In this document: positions 41,573 through 50,855 of the stretch, one piece after another
How positions within the stretch are numbered: the stretch's first letter is position 1
Layout of the letters: each line of letters opens with the position of its first letter
NCBI GenBank assembly: GCA_902801165.1
Contig: CADCHI010000031.1
Coordinates: forward strand, 45,529 to 109,528
Source: an uncultured Eubacteriales bacterium
Lineage (GTDB): Bacteria; Bacillota; Clostridia; Christensenellales; Aristaeellaceae
Direction: 5' to 3'
Length of the DNA: 64,000 bases
Made by a program: the position numbers and the translations under genes
The notes under the pieces: model-generated
What the model was told of the DNA's origin: nothing
Databases searched by the model: none
The model's input: the letters and a program-made list of their open reading frames with translations, nothing else

Positions 41573-42412
41573 ATGTCCATTTGGATCATACTGATCTTAC
41601 TGCTGGCCGTTCTCGCCTTTCTGACCCACCCCAGCCTGAACTTTCACAAGGTGCATCGCTGGCGCGGGCAACAGTTCGCCCATCGCGGGCTGCACGACCT
41701 CGGCCGGGGCATCGTGGAGAACACGCTGCCCGCCTTTGAGGCCGCCCGGGACAACGGCTACGGCATGGAACTGGACATCCAGTTCTCGAAGGACATGCAG
41801 GTGGTGGTGTTCCACGACAACGACCTTCTCCGCCTGTGCGGCGACAGCCGCAGGGTGTGCCAGCTGACCCTGGCCGAGCTCAAGGCGATCCCCCTGGCGG
41901 GCCGGGAGGACGCGAGGATCCCCACGCTGCGCGAGGTGCTGGACGCGGTGGACGGCAAGGCGCCCCTTCTGATCGAGCTGAAGAACGGCGGCAGCAACCC
42001 CCAGCTGTGCCAGGCGCTGATGGATATGCTCCGGGACTATCGGGGCGAATACATCGTCGAATCCTTCAACCCGCTGATCGTGGCCTGGTTCCGGCTGCAC
42101 GCGCCCCGCGTGGTGCGGGGCCAGCTGGTGGGGCCGCTGCAGAGCTACCGGCCGGAGGTCAACGGCATCGCCGGGTTTGTGATGGCAGGCCTGCTGCTGA
42201 ACTGCCTGTCCCGGCCCGACTTCGTGGCCTACGACGCCAACGCGCCCCGGTTCTTCTCCCCCCACTTCCAGCGCTTCCTGTTCCACACCCCCATGGCGGC
42301 CTGGACCGTGCGGGACGAGAACCTCGCCGCCCTGGTGTCCCGGCGGCACGAGATGAACATCTTCGAGGGCAGGGGCGCCCTGCCCAACGAAAGGACCGGC
42401 GGCACACGCTGA
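41573..42412 (+). CDS. Glycerophosphodiester phosphodiesterase, membrane-anchored
   Basis: A 279-residue enzyme that splits glycerophosphodiesters into glycerol-3-phosphate and an alcohol. An N-terminal hydrophobic segment (about 3-18) is followed by the GDPD barrel: HRG at residues 37-39, EN at 50, MELDIQ (Glu66, Asp68) and FHDND (His81) hold the metal and catalytic site, and LLIELKNGG supplies a later glutamate. GGAGG lies before the ATG. Co-transcribed with the MFS gene, 61 bases downstream. It may recycle lipids or teichoic acid. Confidence 0.92.
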   Translation: MSIWIILILLLAVLAFLTHPSLNFHKVHRWRGQQFAHRGLHDLGRGIVENTLPAFEAARDNGYGMELDIQFSKDMQVVVFHDNDLLRLCGDSRRVCQLTLAELKAIPLAGREDARIPTLREVLDAVDGKAPLLIELKNGGSNPQLCQALMDMLRDYRGEYIVESFNPLIVAWFRLHAPRVVRGQLVGPLQSYRPEVNGIAGFVMAGLLLNCLSRPDFVAYDANAPRFFSPHFQRFLFHTPMAAWTVRDENLAALVSRRHEMNIFEGRGALPNERTGGTR

Positions 42413-42453
42413 CGGCATCGCCGGCTCCGCTCTGAATTCAATCAATGCATAAA

Positions 42454-42496
42454 AGAAGGATTCTTCACATCCCAAGGGAAAGTGAAGAATCCTTCT
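42454..42496. terminator. Terminator between GDPD and tldD/pmbA units
   Basis: AGAAGGATTCTTCAC and GTGAAGAATCCTTCT form a perfect 15-base-pair stem. On the minus strand it is followed by TTTTATG. It serves the convergent operons. Confidence 0.8.
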
Positions 42497-42503
42497 TCAT
42501 CTG

Positions 42504-43868
42504 TTACAGTCCCGCCACGGACAGCTGCTTCACCAGCAGGCTGGGGCTGCCGAAGCAGCTCGCGCCGGGCGCGTGGAACTCCAGGTCGCTGCCCACGGCC
42601 TCCACGGCGCTCAGTACCTCGTAGAAGTTGCCGGCGATGGTGATCTGGGCCACCGGCTCCGCCAGCTTGCCGCCGCGCACTGCGAAGCCCTTCGCCGCCA
42701 GGGAGAAGTCCCCGGTGATGGGGTTCGCGCCGGCGTGCATGCCCTGCATGTCGGTGATCAGCAGGCCGTCGCCCATACGCTCCAGCAGCGCGTCGAAGTC
42801 CGCCTCGCCGGGTTTGAAGTAGAAGTTGCTGGGGGCCACGCCCACCGGCGCGGCATAGCCGGGCCGCGAGGCGTTGGCGGTGGTGGCCACGCCCTGCTTG
42901 TTGGCGGTCTTGAGGTTGTGCAGCAGGGTGTTCAGTCTGCCGGCCTCGATCACGGCCTTGGGCGAGGTAGCCACGCCCTCGCCGTCGAAGGGCGTGGAGG
43001 CGGCGCTGTCTTCCAGGTGGGGGTTGTCCATCAGCGTCAGGCACTCAGTGGCCACCATCTCTCCCTCCCGGCCCTTCAGCCGGGACAGGCCGCGCTGGGC
43101 GTTGTCCGCGGAGAACACGCCGGAGAAGGTGCTCAGCAGCGTGCCCGCCACATCGTTGCGCAGCAGCACCCGATAGCTTCCGGAGGGCACCGGCGCGGCG
43201 TTCAGCCCCGCCAGGGCCTCCTGGGCCGCGGTGCGGGCCACCTTCTCCAGGTCGATCTTGCCGGGGTCCATCACGAAGAACACCTTGAAGCCGGTGTTCA
43301 CCTGCTCGCCCTCCTGGGCGACGGCGGAGGCGTAGCCGCCCAGCAGGTTGCCCTTCTGGCTCACGTCCAGGCCCTTGCTGTTCACCAGCCCGCTCTCGGC
43401 GCAGGTGGAGAACACCGCGCACTCGTCCACGCGCACGATCCTCGGGTCCTGGGCCAGGGTCAGCTTCTCCAACTCCCGGGCCATCTCGATCTTCTTCGCG
43501 GCGTCCAGGGCCTCCAGCTCCGGGTTGAACAGCTTCAGCTCCGGATAGCGCTCGCTGCCCTCGAATATGAACTGCTTGTCCTCGCTCTCCACCAGCGCGG
43601 CGTTCTCCAGCGCGCCGTCCACCAGCATGTCCACGGCGGCCTCGTCCAGGATCTGGGTGGAAGCGTAGCCCATCTTGCCGTTCACCAGCACCCTGAAGCC
43701 CAGCCCGCCGCTGTCGGCGACGCTGTAGCGCAGGATCTCGCCGTTCAGCACCGACACCTCAAATTCGCTGCCCGCGCTGTAGCTGGCCTCGCAGGCGAAG
43801 TCCGGGGCCTGGCCCGCCTTCTCCTTTGCCCGCTGGAACAATTTGGCGATAAACTCGTTTCTCTCCAT
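42504..43868 (-). CDS. pmbA: TldE/PmbA-family metalloprotease subunit
   Basis: A 454-residue subunit of the TldD/TldE protease, which in other bacteria matures peptides such as microcins and degrades antitoxins. The TldE partner lacks the zinc motif, and none is seen here. Conserved parts are GLGFRVLVNGKMGYAST, and the C-terminal GANPITGDFSLAAKGF and EPVAQITIAGNFYEVL. The ATG at 43868 has GGAGG nine bases upstream; ATG 43874 overlaps the tldD stop. It is coupled to tldD, the catalytic partner. Confidence 0.93.
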   Translation of the reverse strand: MERNEFIAKLFQRAKEKAGQAPDFACEASYSAGSEFEVSVLNGEILRYSVADSGGLGFRVLVNGKMGYASTQILDEAAVDMLVDGALENAALVESEDKQFIFEGSERYPELKLFNPELEALDAAKKIEMARELEKLTLAQDPRIVRVDECAVFSTCAESGLVNSKGLDVSQKGNLLGGYASAVAQEGEQVNTGFKVFFVMDPGKIDLEKVARTAAQEALAGLNAAPVPSGSYRVLLRNDVAGTLLSTFSGVFSADNAQRGLSRLKGREGEMVATECLTLMDNPHLEDSAASTPFDGEGVATSPKAVIEAGRLNTLLHNLKTANKQGVATTANASRPGYAAPVGVAPSNFYFKPGEADFDALLERMGDGLLITDMQGMHAGANPITGDFSLAAKGFAVRGGKLAEPVAQITIAGNFYEVLSAVEAVGSDLEFHAPGASCFGSPSLLVKQLSVAGL

Positions 43869-43870
43869 GC

Positions 43871-45253
43871 TCATCGACCTCCCACCGTCATATCGGTCAC
43901 GCGGATCATCGGCTGGCCCACGTTGGTGGGGATCGAGCCGCTGGACGCCCCGCACATGCCCTGGGCCATCCACATGTTGCTGCCCACGCGGTCGATCTTC
44001 CGCAGCACCTCGGAGCCGCGGCCAATCAGCGAGGCCCCGCGCACGGGCCGGTCGATCTTGCCGCCGCGGATCAGGTAGCCCTCCGCCACGGCGAAGTTGA
44101 ACTCGCCGGTGACGGGGTTCACGCTGCCGCCGCCCATGCTCTTGGCGTACAGGCCGTCGCCGCAGCTGGCGATGATCTCCGCCTCATCGTCGCTGCCCGC
44201 CGCGATGAAGGTGTTGCGCATGCGGGAGGTCGGGGCGAAGGTGTAGTCCTGTCGGCGGCCGCTGCCCGTGGGCGCCATGCCCATCCGGCGGCCGTTCAGC
44301 CGGTCGATCATGTAGTTGCGCAGCACGCCGTCCTGGATCAGCACCAGGCGGGTGGTGGGCGTGCCCTCGTCGTCGATGTTCAGGCTGCCCCACTCCCCGG
44401 GCAGGGTGCCGTCGTCCACAGCGGTGACGATGGGAGAGGCGATCACCTCGCCCAGCTTGCCGGCGAACTCCGAATTGCCGAAGGCCACCGCGGCGGCCTC
44501 CAGGGAGTGGCCGCACGCCTCGTGGAAGATGACGCCGCCGAAGCCGCCGTCGATCACCACCGGCATCACGCCCGCCGGGCAGGGCTGGGCGTGCAGGTTG
44601 GTCACGGCCTGACGGGCCGCCTTGCGGGCCTGCTCCGCCACGTCCACGCGGCCCTCAAACAGCTCAAAGCCCATCATCGCCCCGGGGGAGGCGCTGCCGG
44701 ACTGGCTCTCGCCGCCGCCCTCGGCCACCGCCGAGCAGGCCATGCGGGTGTACACGCGACGGTCGCCGGTGTACAGGCCCTCGCTGTTGGCGATCAGCAC
44801 GTCGCTGTCCCAGTAGATCAGGTTGGCCCGCACCTGGTGGATCTCCGGGGAGACGTCCCGCGCCGCCAGGTCCATGTCCTTCAGCAGCTGGGCCTTGCGG
44901 GCGCCGGCCACGTCCATGGGCATGGCCTTGACGGGATGGATGTTGGCCGTCAGGCTCTGGGTCAGGTGGATATCGCCCACGCAGGCCTCGCCGCTGACCG
45001 CGTCGGCGGCCTTGCGCGCCGCGGCGGTCAGTCCGAAGAGGCTGGTGTCGTTGGTGTGCACATATACACTGTTCAGCCCCCGGTACACGCGGATGCCCGC
45101 GCCGTGGCGGCGCACGGTGGAGGCGTTCTCCACCCGGCGGTCCACCAGGCCCACCGCGCCGCTGCGCCGGTCCTCGCAGAAGATCTCCGCGAAGTCGCCG
45201 CCGGTCTTCAGCGCCTCGTTCAATACCTGTTCGGCAGTGCTCTTCAAAATCAT
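43871..45253 (-). CDS. tldD: TldD-family metalloprotease catalytic subunit
   Basis: A 460-residue zinc protease subunit. The HExxxH motif is HEACGH in GGFGGVIFHEACGHSLEA, and the later cysteine zinc ligand region is near MAQGMCGASSGSIPTNVGQP. GVRVYRG-type and GDRRVYTRM segments match the family. AAGGAGCAAGCCT precedes the ATG. It forms a heterodimer with PmbA/TldE downstream. The target peptide is unknown; no RiPP precursor is next to it. Not linked by sequence to the nearby LytTR gene. Confidence 0.94.
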   Translation of the reverse strand: MILKSTAEQVLNEALKTGGDFAEIFCEDRRSGAVGLVDRRVENASTVRRHGAGIRVYRGLNSVYVHTNDTSLFGLTAAARKAADAVSGEACVGDIHLTQSLTANIHPVKAMPMDVAGARKAQLLKDMDLAARDVSPEIHQVRANLIYWDSDVLIANSEGLYTGDRRVYTRMACSAVAEGGGESQSGSASPGAMMGFELFEGRVDVAEQARKAARQAVTNLHAQPCPAGVMPVVIDGGFGGVIFHEACGHSLEAAAVAFGNSEFAGKLGEVIASPIVTAVDDGTLPGEWGSLNIDDEGTPTTRLVLIQDGVLRNYMIDRLNGRRMGMAPTGSGRRQDYTFAPTSRMRNTFIAAGSDDEAEIIASCGDGLYAKSMGGGSVNPVTGEFNFAVAEGYLIRGGKIDRPVRGASLIGRGSEVLRKIDRVGSNMWMAQGMCGASSGSIPTNVGQPMIRVTDMTVGGR

Positions 45254-45352
45254 AGGCTTGCTCCTTTATTTGTCCATTTCAACCGTCCGCGCGATCGGCC
45301 CGACAACGCGCCGGGCGGGCGGTTCCAAGCGGCATACGGGCTGATTCGCCCT

Positions 45353-46123
45353 TTAGATGAACCGCTTCTGCAGCTCCTCGAACCGCTCGTGGGTGATCAG
45401 CGCGTCCTCCTTCAGGCCCTTCAGCTTCACGATGTAGGTCCAGCGGCCATAGGGCGCGATGGAATCGATCAGGTTCAGGTTCACGATGTAGCTCTTGTGG
45501 GTGCGGAAGAACAGGTCGTCCGGCAGGCGCTCGTCCAGCTCGGCCATGCCGTCCCCCACCACGTAGCGGGTACCGTCCTTCATCAGAAGGATCGTGGAGC
45601 GGTTCTCCCGCATCACCATGGCGATGTCCGGAATGTCGATGAAGCTGACGCCCTCCCGGTGCCTGAGCATCATGCGCCCGGGCACGGGCTCCACCGGTGT
45701 GGCCTTCTCCGCGGCCCCAGGCGTGGGCATCTCCATCGCCTCTATCGCCGATCCGCGCAGCCGATCCCGGATGCGCTCCAGGGTCTGCATGGCGCGCTCC
45801 ACCCGGAAGGGCTTCACCAGGTAGTCGAAGGCGTACACCTCAAAGGCGCTCTTCATGTACTCCTCGTGAGCCGTGGCAAACACCAGCACCGTGCGCGGGT
45901 CCCGGTCCTGGATGGCTCTGGCGCACTCGATGCCGGTTATGCCGGGCATCTCCACGTCCATCAGCACCACCTCGGGCCGCAGCTGGTCGTACAGCGCGAT
46001 CAGCTCATTGCCGTCGGCGGCCTCGCCCACCAGCGCGTAGCCCTCGGCCTGCTCCGCCAGCTTGCGCATCACCAGCCGCATGCCCGCGTCGTCGTCGGCG
46101 ATCAGTATGCGAATCGGATCCAT
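45353..46123 (-). CDS. LytTR response regulator
   Basis: A 256-residue regulator. Residues 1-125 form a receiver domain, with acidic pocket at 10-12, phospho-acceptor Asp56 in VVLMDVEMPG and the conserved lysine in FDYLVKPFRVERA. Residues about 150-256 form a LytTR DNA-binding domain (FFRTHKSYIVNLNLIDSI). No histidine kinase gene is adjacent, so it is an orphan in this window. The targets would carry 9-base repeats like those at 27842-27871, but a link to that operon is speculation. Confidence 0.93.
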   Translation of the reverse strand: MDPIRILIADDDAGMRLVMRKLAEQAEGYALVGEAADGNELIALYDQLRPEVVLMDVEMPGITGIECARAIQDRDPRTVLVFATAHEEYMKSAFEVYAFDYLVKPFRVERAMQTLERIRDRLRGSAIEAMEMPTPGAAEKATPVEPVPGRMMLRHREGVSFIDIPDIAMVMRENRSTILLMKDGTRYVVGDGMAELDERLPDDLFFRTHKSYIVNLNLIDSIAPYGRWTYIVKLKGLKEDALITHERFEELQKRFI

Positions 46124-46233
46124 ATCAGCTTCCTCCAGACATACCGTCTGGCAGCGCCGGAATCCGACGCTGCCTTTTCAGTGCCCATTGTAATGTATTG
46201 TCATCCTTCCACCTGTCGGGCAAAGGGCGCCCG

Positions 46234-46512
46234 TCAGAGGTGGCAGAGCTCCCGGGCCCGCGCCTCGTCGGCGCGGCGCACGTACACCGTGTAGACATAG
46301 CCCAGGGCGTCCGAAAAGGACGCGGCGGGCATGCCGCCCAGGTAGCCCGACACGCCGCGCCCGGCGGTCACCGCCTTGCCCAGCGCCCCGCGGGTCTGCT
46401 TGGTGCGCCGGTCGTAGGGAATGCCGCTGGCCCGCAGCTTATCGCACACGGCGGCCACGGCCTCCGGCGAACTGTCCACGATCAGCTTGACGCGGTTGAA
46501 TGGCAGGATCAT
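46234..46512 (-). CDS. Small uncharacterised protein, DUF2007-like
   Basis: A 92-residue soluble protein. The ending TVYVRRADEARARELC resembles the YVxxEDxExAxxLL tail of DUF2007 (signal-transducing PII-like) proteins, and the N-terminus RVKLIVDSSPEAVAAVCDKL fits the beginning of that fold. The assignment is tentative. GGGGGGAAAACGAC precedes the ATG. It stands between the LytTR regulator and the next small gene, with 89 bases on that side. Confidence 0.6.
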   Translation of the reverse strand: MILPFNRVKLIVDSSPEAVAAVCDKLRASGIPYDRRTKQTRGALGKAVTAGRGVSGYLGGMPAASFSDALGYVYTVYVRRADEARARELCHL

Positions 46513-46601
46513 GTCGTTTTCCCCCCGTGGCGCGGTCAGCTGCCCGGCAAAACGCCGTCGCGCGGACCGCGCGGCTCTGGTCGTTCATTCGTCTTTTTCG
46601 A

Positions 46602-47153
46602 TTACCTTCTGCGCGCCAGGGCCCTCGGCTTGCCCAGCACCTCGGCCATCACCACGGCGCGGCGCATGGCCTGGGCGTCGATGTCGCTGGCGGCCAGCAC
46701 CGGCCGGTGCTCCGCCGGCTCCGCGGGACCGTGCCCCGCCTCGTCCAGTTTCGCCATGCGGCGGGCATAGGACGCGCGCTCGACGCCTTCGGTGTGGTCG
46801 TGGGCCATGGAGCCACCCTGGCAGTCTTCGTCAACCAGCGCGCTCACGCCCTCCTCATGGGTGTGGGGCATGGAGCCGCCGCGGCAGTCCTCGTCCGCCA
46901 GCGCGCTCTCGCCCTCACCAGCGAGGCTGGCCAGCACGGTCTCAGCCGCGCGCGGCACGGCGACTGTCGGCTGCGCCGCCTCCTTCCGGGCCGAGGCGAA
47001 CTGGTTCATCATCTCCCGAATCTCTGAGGAAGCGGACGGTTGCCTGCGATTCACCTGGGGCTGACGGCGGGCGGCATTCTGACGGTTCTTCTTGCCCTTG
47101 CCACCGGTGGCCGCGATGAATACGATGGCCAGTATCAGCGCGATGATCTCCAC
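46602..47153 (-). CDS. Uncharacterised membrane-anchored protein downstream of floA
   Basis: A 183-residue protein of unknown function. A single N-terminal membrane helix (about 3-17) is followed by a basic stretch and a disordered region. Two near-identical units, DEDCRGGSMPHTHEEGVSAL and DEDCQGGSMAHDHTEGV, lie at about 87-127; the Cys and His residues could bind metal. The GTG at 47153 has GGAGG seven bases upstream. It follows floA by 63 bases, and similar small proteins are common at that place in clostridial nfeD-floA operons. Confidence 0.7.
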   Translation of the reverse strand: MEIIALILAIVFIAATGGKGKKNRQNAARRQPQVNRRQPSASSEIREMMNQFASARKEAAQPTVAVPRAAETVLASLAGEGESALADEDCRGGSMPHTHEEGVSALVDEDCQGGSMAHDHTEGVERASYARRMAKLDEAGHGPAEPAEHRPVLAASDIDAQAMRRAVVMAEVLGKPRALARRR

Positions 47154-47216
47154 GAAATCGCCTCCCTCGTCAAGCGCCGGGCGCTGAACGCGCCCGGCGG
47201 TAATCCTCAGCGGTCA

Positions 47217-48215
47217 TTACTTCTTCTCTTTGTCGGCAGCCGCGGTCCCGTCCCCGGCGATGGCTTCGCGCATGCGGGTGTCGGACTGCACGTTCTGCAT
47301 GTTGTAGTAGTCCATCACGCCCAGCTTGCCCTCGCGCAGCGCGGCAGCCATGGCCTTCGGCACCTCGGCCTCGGCCTCGACGACCTTGGCGCGCATCTCC
47401 TGCACGCTGGCCTTCATCTCCTGCTCGTGGGCGACGGCCATGGCGCGGCGCTCCTCGGCCTTGGCCTGGGCGATGCGGCGATCGGCCTCGGCCTGGTCCA
47501 TCTGCAGCTGGGCGCCCACGTTGCGGCCCACGTCCACATCGGCGATGTCGATGGACAGGATCTCAAAGGCGGTGCCGGCGTCCAAGCCCTTGTTCAGCAC
47601 GGTGCGGCTGATCAGGTCGGGGTTCTCCAGCACGTCCTTGTGGCTCTCAGAGGAGCCGACGGTGGTGACGATGCCCTCGCCGACGCGGGCGATGATGGTT
47701 TCCTCACCGGCGCCGCCGACCAGGCGGTCGATGTTGGCACGAACGGTGACCCGGGCCTTGGCCCGCAGCTCGATGCCGTTCTTGGCGATGGCGGCGATGA
47801 CGGGGGTCTCGATGACCTTCGGGTTGACGGACATCTTCACGGCCTCCAGCACGTTGCGGCCGGCCAGGTCGATGGCCTTGGACTGCTCAAAGGTCAGCTG
47901 GATCTGGGCGCTCTGGGCGGCGATCAGCGCGTCCACCACGCGGTCGACGTTGCCGCCGGCCAGGTACAGCGTCTCCAGCTCGTTCATCGAAACGTTGATA
48001 CCGGCCTTGCGGGCCTTGATCATCGGGGGCACGATGCGCCGGGGATTCACGCGGCGGAACTTCATGCCCACCAGGTTGAAGATGCTGACGTGTACGCCGG
48101 ACATCAGCGCGGAGAACCACAGTCCCAGCGGGAACAGCGAGAACAGCGCGATGATGACGACGACGATGATGATCGGCAGCGCGATGGCCGCAATGTTCGT
48201 TCCGTACCTGTACAT
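47217..48215 (-). CDS. floA: Flotillin-like protein FloA
   Basis: A 332-residue scaffold protein of functional membrane microdomains. An N-terminal hydrophobic hairpin (about 10-38) is followed by an SPFH-like domain and a long Ala/Glu-rich coiled coil (about 225-300). [17 protein letters not shown] is strongly conserved in the family. Length equals that of Bacillus YqfA. GGAGGGATATCGTC precedes the ATG. Paired with nfeD, 16 bases upstream, as nearly always. Confidence 0.95.
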   Translation of the reverse strand: MYRYGTNIAAIALPIIIVVVIIALFSLFPLGLWFSALMSGVHVSIFNLVGMKFRRVNPRRIVPPMIKARKAGINVSMNELETLYLAGGNVDRVVDALIAAQSAQIQLTFEQSKAIDLAGRNVLEAVKMSVNPKVIETPVIAAIAKNGIELRAKARVTVRANIDRLVGGAGEETIIARVGEGIVTTVGSSESHKDVLENPDLISRTVLNKGLDAGTAFEILSIDIADVDVGRNVGAQLQMDQAEADRRIAQAKAEERRAMAVAHEQEMKASVQEMRAKVVEAEAEVPKAMAAALREGKLGVMDYYNMQNVQSDTRMREAIAGDGTAAADKEKK

Positions 48216-48231
48216 GACGATATCCCTCCTG

Positions 48232-48744
48232 TTAATCCTTCTTCTCCCTCAGTTCGGCAACCACGATGCGGTTGCCCTCCACCGACTGCACGCGGATGGC
48301 CTTGCCCTGGGCGATGAACTCGCCGTCGGACACCACGTTCAGCTTGACGCCGTCAAACTCGCCGATGCCCGCGGGCCTCAGCGCCGTGTGGGTCACGCCC
48401 TCCTTGCCGATGAAGTAGTTCAGGTCGTTGTTCTCCGCGGCGTCCGCCGCCACGGCCACGTCGTTCAGCACCAGCTTCGACTTGCTCAGCCGGCCCCTCG
48501 AGGCCGTAAACAGGCAGATCGACAGCGCCACGCACAGTATGGCCGCCAGGATCGCGAACAACAGCAATCCCTGTGCCAGCGTCGGTCCCAGCAGTATGAA
48601 GCCCAGCACCAGCAGCGCGATGCCGGAGATCCCCGGCACGCCGAACCCCGGCACGTACATCTCGAACACCAGCAGGCCCACGCCCACCAGCATCATGATC
48701 AGCACCGGAATGTTGCCTGCCACCAGACTGCCCAGACTGTTCAT
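48232..48744 (-). CDS. nfeD: NfeD-family membrane protein
   Basis: A 170-residue short NfeD protein: three membrane segments (about 12-32, 37-53, 58-80) and a C-terminal OB-fold domain (about 108-165, [18 protein letters not shown], then [16 protein letters not shown]). NfeD proteins partner with flotillins, and the OB-fold lies inside or at the membrane face. It lacks the serine protease domain of long NfeD forms. GAGGAGGTGAATGCTCC precedes the ATG. First gene of the nfeD-floA operon. Confidence 0.93.
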   Translation of the reverse strand: MNSLGSLVAGNIPVLIMMLVGVGLLVFEMYVPGFGVPGISGIALLVLGFILLGPTLAQGLLLFAILAAILCVALSICLFTASRGRLSKSKLVLNDVAVAADAAENNDLNYFIGKEGVTHTALRPAGIGEFDGVKLNVVSDGEFIAQGKAIRVQSVEGNRIVVAELREKKD

Positions 48745-48868
48745 GGAGCATTCACCTCCTCATACCGGCCGGGCGCTTTCCCGGCCTCCATCATGCCCCA
48801 AGTATACCAGCTTTCAGGCCCCGGCGGAAGGGCTTGCCGCCCAATCCCGCCTTTTCGCGGCCCAAATG

Positions 48869-49264
48869 TCAGAATAGGCGCTCCACGAACGCGCGGTCCG
48901 CGCCGGCGAAGTCGTATTCCCCCAGCCGCTCCGGCTCGACCCACGCGATGGCGTTGCAGTCCACCGTCCTCGGCTCTCCCGCGAGGATCTCGCAGCCGTA
49001 GAAGAGCACCAGCACATCCCGGTCGGAATAGCGGTAATGGACGGCGTCAAACACGCGGCCCACGCGGACCTCGATGTCCAGCTCCTCCCGAAGCTCCCGG
49101 GCCAGCGCCGCCTCCGGGCTTTCCCCCGGCTCGAGCTTGCCGCCGGGGAACTCCCACTTCAGGCCGTTGTGGACCTCGGGCCTGCGCTGGCAGATCATCA
49201 CGCGGCCCTCCCGAAGGGTGACCGCCGCGACGACCAGCAGCGGCTGGCTCAGCCTCTCCGCCAT
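48869..49264 (-). CDS. MutT-like Nudix hydrolase
   Basis: A 131-residue Nudix enzyme. The complete Nudix box (GX5EX7REUXEEXGU) is seen at about residues 41-63, running from GGKLEPGESPEAALARE to LREELDIEV. The close match to MutT in WEFPGGK and length suggests it cleans 8-oxo-dGTP from the nucleotide pool, or related NTPs. It lies alone between the nfeD-floA operon and a repeat-rich gap. Confidence 0.92.
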   Translation of the reverse strand: MAERLSQPLLVVAAVTLREGRVMICQRRPEVHNGLKWEFPGGKLEPGESPEAALARELREELDIEVRVGRVFDAVHYRYSDRDVLVLFYGCEILAGEPRTVDCNAIAWVEPERLGEYDFAGADRAFVERLF

Positions 49265-49296
49265 GTCGCGCCTCCCTTCTTTTAGTCCGCTGTGCA

Positions 49297-49402
49297 GCTT
49301 TTCCTTTTCCCTTTTCCCTTTTCCCTGCTCTCAGGCATTCTGACTGTTGCCTGTTGCCTATTGCCTGCTGCCTAATATCTGTTGCCTAATGCCTATTGCC
49401 TA
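49297..49402. repeat. Heptamer tandem repeats
   Basis: Seven-base units of the TTTTCCC kind (about 49297-49326), then eight units of the TGTTGCC/TATTGCC/TGCTGCC/TAATGCC kind in exact register at 49345-49400. They are the reverse complement of the GGGAAAA and GGCAACA units at 8121-8297. The last unit touches the stop codon of the next gene. Confidence 0.8.
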
Positions 49403-49918
49403 ATCGACACTCTTGACATGCCGCCCGTAGCAGTGCAGCAGCACCTCTGCGCCTGCCTTGGGAAACTGGTCCCGCTTGGAGGCGTTCAGATAGACGATGC
49501 GCTCGCCCTGGGTGTCCTTCTCCTCCTCCAGGCCCAGCCGCCTGGACTGTGCCGAAGCGCCAATCGCCGCGGCGGGCTCATCCGAGTCCAGCAGCACCCG
49601 CACCGGCAGCACCATCGCGCCGTCCTGGAGCTCCGCCTTGTCGCCGATCTCCACCACGGTACCCTTCACGTCCCGGGAGAGCCCCTGGGCCATGTCGATC
49701 AAAAAGCCCTTGTAGCGGTAATTCGGCATCAGGTAGGCCAGCAATCCATAGCAGGCGGCCACCACCAGCAGCGCACCCGCCACCATGGAGACCCACTGCA
49801 CCGATGCCTCCAGCCCGTAGACATAGGCCGCCAGCAGCACGGCGAGGATCGGCACCAGCACCAGCCAGTTCTTTCGGATTCTGCCGTTGATCTCCTGCAT
49901 ATCCCTTTCGCTGTACAT
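49400..49918 (-). CDS. Uncharacterised two-helix membrane protein
   Basis: A 172-residue protein of unknown function, with two membrane helices at about 15-33 and 40-62 and a C-terminal soluble part that contains GTVVEIGDKAELQDG and ERIVYLNASKRDQFP, a beta-rich arrangement. The start at 49918 has GAGGGG upstream; the frame stays open to 49960, in the parB end. It follows parB by 13 bases, so it is in the soj-parB transcript. The stop lies at the edge of the heptamer repeat. Confidence 0.75.
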   Translation of the reverse strand: MYSERDMQEINGRIRKNWLVLVPILAVLLAAYVYGLEASVQWVSMVAGALLVVAACYGLLAYLMPNYRYKGFLIDMAQGLSRDVKGTVVEIGDKAELQDGAMVLPVRVLLDSDEPAAAIGASAQSRRLGLEEEKDTQGERIVYLNASKRDQFPKAGAEVLLHCYGRHVKSVD

Positions 49919-49931
49919 AGGCCGCCCCTCG

Positions 49932-50834
49932 TCACTTGTCCCGCGCCATCTCCAGCACATCCCAGATGCGCTGCAGATCGTCGCCGTTGTAATAGTAGAG
50001 CGTGATGCGCCCGCTCTCGGTGTTGCCGTCCAGGCGCACCCGGGTGCCGAACAGCTCCCGGGCCATGCCCTCCAGCTCGCCGATCTGGGCGTCCTTGGGC
50101 GGGCGGGGCTTCTTGATTTCCTCCTTCACCGGCTGGGCGCAGATGCGCTCCAGCTGGCGCACGGACCAGCCCTGCTGCACCGTCAGGTTCGCCAGCTGCA
50201 CCTGGCGGCGGGGGTTCACCGTCACCAGCGCCCGGGCGTGCCCGGCGGACAGCTTGCCCTCCACCAGCAGCTGCTTCACGCTGTCCGGCAGCGTCAGCAG
50301 CCGCAGCAGGTTCGCCACGGCGGGGCGGCTCTTGCCCAGCCGCTCGGCCACCTTCTCCTGGGTCAGCCCGGCCTCGTCCATCAGCCGGCGCACGCCCATG
50401 GCCTCCTCCACCGGGTTCAGGTCGTCGCGCTGCAGGTTTTCGATCAGCGCGGCCTCCAGCCGCATCTGGCTGTCCCAATCCCGGACGATGGCAGGGATTT
50501 CCTCCAGCTCCGCCAGCCGGGAAGCGCGATAGCGCCGCTCGCCAGCGATGATGGTGTACCGCTCGCCGTTGGGCGACACGATGATCGGCTGGAGCACGCC
50601 CACCGCGCGGATGGACGCCGCCAGGTCGTTCAACGCCGCCTCGTCAAAGCTCCTGCGGGGCTGCTCGCGGTTGGGGTCGATCAGGCGGATGGGCAGCAGC
50701 CGCACCGCGTCCACTTCGCCCTGCGGCGTTGCCGCGGGCGTCTCCGGCGCCGCGACGGTCGCCTCGGTCTCCACCGCGTCGCCCAGCAGGGCGCCCAGGC
50801 CCCGGCCCAGGCCGCGCTGTATCTTCTTCGCCAT
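49932..50834 (-). CDS. parB: Chromosome-partition protein ParB (Spo0J)
   Basis: A 300-residue ParB. The N-terminal CTP-binding domain has GERRYRASRL (98-107) and the ENLQRDDLNP box (132-141). A helix-turn-helix follows at about 158-180 (TQEKVAERLGKSRPAVANLL), and a C-terminal dimer domain ends the protein. It loads onto parS sites and slides as a CTP-gated clamp. No perfect parS (TGTTTCACGTGAAACA) was noticed in the window. GAGGTGTAAGCC precedes the ATG. It lies 21 bases after soj. Confidence 0.95.
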   Translation of the reverse strand: MAKKIQRGLGRGLGALLGDAVETEATVAAPETPAATPQGEVDAVRLLPIRLIDPNREQPRRSFDEAALNDLAASIRAVGVLQPIIVSPNGERYTIIAGERRYRASRLAELEEIPAIVRDWDSQMRLEAALIENLQRDDLNPVEEAMGVRRLMDEAGLTQEKVAERLGKSRPAVANLLRLLTLPDSVKQLLVEGKLSAGHARALVTVNPRRQVQLANLTVQQGWSVRQLERICAQPVKEEIKKPRPPKDAQIGELEGMARELFGTRVRLDGNTESGRITLYYYNGDDLQRIWDVLEMARDK

Positions 50835-50855
50835 GGCTTACACCTCACATTCTAT

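Noticed and set aside
49345-49400. CRISPR-like array
   Set aside because: The units are 7 bases with no spacers and there are no cas genes; these are simple tandem repeats.
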